A stretch of DNA of 64,000 nt, taken from positions 1,206,515 through 1,270,514 of the forward strand of contig NZ_KE161030.1 in assembly GCF_000412335.2 (NCBI RefSeq), given 5' to 3'. The stretch's first letter is position 1. Every line of letters starts with the position of its first letter. Of this stretch, positions 61,783 through 64,000 are shown piece by piece. Made by a program: the position numbers and the translations under genes. Origin of the DNA: Cedecea davisae DSM 4568 (GTDB lineage: Bacteria > Pseudomonadota > Gammaproteobacteria > Enterobacterales > Enterobacteriaceae). The notes under the pieces are model-generated. The model did not search any database, had not been told where the DNA came from, and was given only the letters and a program-made list of their open reading frames with translations.

Positions 61783-62931
61783 ATGACCATCTATACCCGT
61801 CCCGTATTGCTGCTGCTTTGCGGGTTACTGCTGCTGACTCTGGCGATGGCGGTTTTAAACACGCTCGTCCCGCTTTGGCTGGCTCACGATAATCTTCCTA
61901 CCTGGCAGGTCGGCATGGTCGGCTCGGCCTACTTCTCCGGTAACCTGGTCGGGACGTTGATTACGGGATGGGTGATTAAGCGCCACGGCTTCAACCGCAG
62001 CTACTACATGGCTTCGTTTATCTTTGCCGTCGGCTGCGTCGGCCTCGGGCTGATGGTAGGATTCTGGAGCTGGATGATCTGGCGTTTTATCGCCGGGGTT
62101 GGCTGCGCAATGATTTGGGTCGTGGTTGAGAGCGCGCTGATGTGCAGCGGCACCTCCCGCAACCGTGGTCGCCTGCTGGCCGCTTACATGACGATTTATT
62201 ATATCGGCATGGTCGTTGGGCAATTGATGGTTAGCAAGCTGTCTACCGAGCTGATGAGCGTCCTGCCGTGGGCAACCGCTCTGGTGCTGGCGGCCATTCT
62301 GCCGCTGCTGTTTACTCATATCGTGAGCGACGGCGATGAGCACCGTGAAAATACTCCGGTGTGGCCGATGCTGCGCCTGCGACAGGCCCGGCTTGGTATC
62401 AACGGCTGCATTATGTCCGGCATTGTCCTGGGCTCACTGTATGGCCTGATGCCGCTGTACCTCAATCACCAGGGCGTTAGCGACTCCGGAATTGGTTTCT
62501 GGATGGCGGTGATGATTAGTGCCGGTATTGTCGGCCAGTGGCCGATGGGGCGCCTGGCGGATAAATATGGCCGCCTGCTGGTGCTGCGCGTGCAGGTCTT
62601 TGTCGTTATCCTCGGCTGCCTCGCCATGTTAAGCAATGCGGCGATGGGGCCAGCGCTGTTTGTGCTGGGCGCTTTCGGCTTTACGCTTTACCCGGTTGCG
62701 ATGGCCTGGGCCTGCGAGCGAGTTGAGCGCCATCAGTTGGTGGCGATGAACCAGGCTCTGCTGCTTAGCTACACCATCGGCAGCCTGATTGGGCCAACGG
62801 TGACCGCGCTGCTGATGCAAAACTACTCCGATAACGTGCTGTTTATCATGATGGCCGCCGTATCGTTTGTCTATCTGATGATGCTCCTGCGCAAAGCTGG
62901 CCAGCATCCGACTCCGGTGGCTCACGCCTGA
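61783..62931 (+). CDS. ycaD: MFS transporter YcaD
   Basis: The 382-residue inner-membrane protein has 12 hydrophobic segments and matches the YcaD major facilitator subfamily, with [44 protein letters not shown] and the motif A-like [18 protein letters not shown]. The substrate is unknown. In E. coli ycaC lies between dmsC and ycaD; it is missing here. Confidence 0.92.
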   Translation: MTIYTRPVLLLLCGLLLLTLAMAVLNTLVPLWLAHDNLPTWQVGMVGSAYFSGNLVGTLITGWVIKRHGFNRSYYMASFIFAVGCVGLGLMVGFWSWMIWRFIAGVGCAMIWVVVESALMCSGTSRNRGRLLAAYMTIYYIGMVVGQLMVSKLSTELMSVLPWATALVLAAILPLLFTHIVSDGDEHRENTPVWPMLRLRQARLGINGCIMSGIVLGSLYGLMPLYLNHQGVSDSGIGFWMAVMISAGIVGQWPMGRLADKYGRLLVLRVQVFVVILGCLAMLSNAAMGPALFVLGAFGFTLYPVAMAWACERVERHQLVAMNQALLLSYTIGSLIGPTVTALLMQNYSDNVLFIMMAAVSFVYLMMLLRKAGQHPTPVAHA

Positions 62932-62954
62932 GTCTGAGCTCTCGTCGCTTTTCC

Positions 62955-62986
62955 CGCTGCGTATTCCTTTATCGGAATACGCAGCG
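62955..62986. other. Perfect 13-bp inverted repeat before the LysR gene
   Basis: CGCTGCGTATTCC and GGAATACGCAGCG flank a 6-nt loop TTTATC. There is no U-tract, so it may be a Rho-assisted stem after ycaD or an operator for the LysR gene that starts 41 nt later. Confidence 0.5.
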
Positions 62987-63026
62987 ATCTATGGGAAGAT
63001 ACCCCGGCAAATAAAAAGGGGAAGCG

Positions 63027-63908
63027 ATGGATTCGGTAAACTTTACGCTGGCGCAAATAGAAGCTTTTGCCTGCGTCTGCGAATGTGGCACCTTGACGAA
63101 AGCCGCTAAAAAGCTGAAAAAAGACCGGACAACGGTCAGCCAGCTTCTGGACTACCTCGAAATCGATCTCGGCTACACGCTGTTCGATCGCGCAACCCGC
63201 CCTCTGACCTTAACTGAACCTGGAAAGTTACTTTATCGCCAGGCTCGGCTGTTTCTCCATGAAGCACGGGCGTTTTCCGAAGTCGCACGCCAGATGCCGG
63301 GGCAAATTGAGACCCGCCTGACCCTGTGTTACGACCCTTTGACTCCTCGTGAATTTTTACTCCGCCTGGTTGAGCGGCTGGCTCAGCAGCAAATCACCCT
63401 CGATTTATTACTGTGCGAGCGCGCCGATGCCGAGCGATGGCTCGACGAAGGGAAAGCGCATATTGGTATTTTTCAGGCGCTCAATCGTTCGGTTAATACT
63501 CATCTGCAGTGGCGCGCCGTGGGCAGCCTGGAGCTTGCGGTCTGGGCGAAGAGAGGGCTTTTCCCGGGCAAACCTGTCTCTCTTTTACACCTCGCAGCCG
63601 GTACGCAGCTGGTTCCCTTCCGCGAGATGCCGGACTCGCTGGCACAGCGCATCCAGATTGCCGACCGGGTAATACGGGTGAATGAGCTGACCCTGCTGGA
63701 GAAGCGGCTGTGCGCCGGGGAAGGGTGGGCCTTTCTGCCGCTGCATTTTGGGGTAGAAAACTGGCCGGGAATCGAACGGCTGGAAACGGAAATTGGGGAT
63801 CGCGGGCTGATGCATCCTGTGGTGGCGCTCTGGAAGCCGGGGCACATAGCCCAAAGCCAGCTGGAGAAGGTGATAGCGGCAGTTGAATCCGCCTGGCAGA
63901 CACAATAG
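63027..63908 (+). CDS. LysR-family transcriptional regulator, unassigned
   Basis: The 293-residue protein has an N-terminal winged helix (LAQIEAFACVCECGTLTKAAKKLKKDRTTVSQLLDYLE, about residues 8-47) followed by FDRATRPLTLTEPGKLLYRQA, then a periplasmic-binding-like effector domain. I do not recognise the specific regulator or ligand. The position between ycaD and pflA is that of ycaM-ycaN-ycaK in E. coli, and ycaN is also LysR-type, but it is not clearly the same gene. The ribosome site is AGGGGAAGCG. Its 3' end converges on pflA. Confidence 0.85.
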   Translation: MDSVNFTLAQIEAFACVCECGTLTKAAKKLKKDRTTVSQLLDYLEIDLGYTLFDRATRPLTLTEPGKLLYRQARLFLHEARAFSEVARQMPGQIETRLTLCYDPLTPREFLLRLVERLAQQQITLDLLLCERADAERWLDEGKAHIGIFQALNRSVNTHLQWRAVGSLELAVWAKRGLFPGKPVSLLHLAAGTQLVPFREMPDSLAQRIQIADRVIRVNELTLLEKRLCAGEGWAFLPLHFGVENWPGIERLETEIGDRGLMHPVVALWKPGHIAQSQLEKVIAAVESAWQTQ

Positions 63909-63939
63909 CGCTCCCGTAAACGAGAGCGCCCGGTCTGAA

Positions 63940-64000
63940 TTAGTACATGACCTTATGGCCGTACTGCTCCAGGATGCCTTTCACCCGCTCCATGGTCTCT
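63940..64000 (-). CDS. pflA: Pyruvate formate-lyase activating enzyme PflA, C-terminal fragment
   Basis: The last 61 nt read on the - strand as ETMERVKGILEQYGHKVMY followed by TAA, matching the C-terminus of the radical SAM activase PflA. The rest lies beyond the window. A short hairpin (GCGCTC/GAGCGC, 63908-63929) separates it from the LysR gene. Confidence 0.9.
   Translation of the reverse strand, partial: ETMERVKGILEQYGHKVMY

Overview
The window is a stretch of chromosome from an enteric gammaproteobacterium of the family Enterobacteriaceae. Gene content and order follow the Escherichia coli K-12 19-20 minute region almost gene for gene: nfsA, rimK, ybjN, potFGHI, ybjO, rlmC, artJ, artMQIP, ybjP, ybjQ, amiD, ybjS, ybjT, ltaE, poxB, hcr, hcp, lysO, aqpZ, ybjD, ybjX, macAB, cspD, clpS, clpA, infA, aat, cydCD, trxB, lrp, ftsK, lolA, rarA, serS, dmsABC, ycaD and the 3' end of pflA. 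The proteins are close to, but clearly different from, those of E. coli, and the genes look fairly GC-rich. The genus cannot be fixed by eye. No prophage, insertion sequence, integrase, rRNA, tRNA or CRISPR array was seen.

Layout. 1-5.4 kb: the end of nfsA, then a xapABR purine nucleoside locus placed between nfsA and rimK (elsewhere in K-12), then rimK and ybjN. 5.7-10.5 kb: the putrescine ABC importer potFGHI and ybjO. 10.6-21 kb: rlmC and the arginine importer genes. The art region is split by a five-gene cassette between artJ and artM: a single-domain sugar-phosphate isomerase (SIS) gene, divergent from a DeoR regulator, a DUF1537 four-carbon acid sugar kinase, a PdxA2-type dehydrogenase and a GntP-type permease. 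21-33.4 kb: envelope and metabolic genes, pyruvate oxidase with a DoxX-family neighbour, the Hcp-Hcr nitric-oxide/nitrosative stress pair, lysine exporter and aquaporin. 33.8-43.2 kb: an OLD-family nuclease-like protein, the PhoP-associated ybjX/macAB region, cspD, the ClpS/ClpA proteolysis pair and IF-1. 43.5-57.2 kb: aat, cydDC, trxB, lrp, ftsK, lolA, rarA, serS. 57.5-64 kb: DMSO reductase, an MFS transporter, an unassigned LysR regulator and the end of pflA.

The main accessory feature is the 12.6-18.0 kb cassette. Family knowledge points to uptake of a tetronate such as D-threonate, phosphorylation at C4, then oxidation and decarboxylation to dihydroxyacetone phosphate. The divergent promoter region carries a perfect CRP half-site pair (TGTGA-N6-TCACA). 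The SIS protein resembles arabinose-5-phosphate isomerases but has no CBS domains and has no obvious step in that pathway. The cassette sits exactly between artJ and artM, with the SIS gene reading toward artJ.

Several regulatory sites could be read directly: tandem ARG boxes before artJ and a weaker pair at artP, FNR and NsrR sites before hcp, an FNR site before dmsA, a PhoP direct repeat between ybjX and macA, a weakened LexA box before ftsK, and strong intrinsic terminators at most operon ends. All functional names are by recognition of family and gene order; no database search was run.
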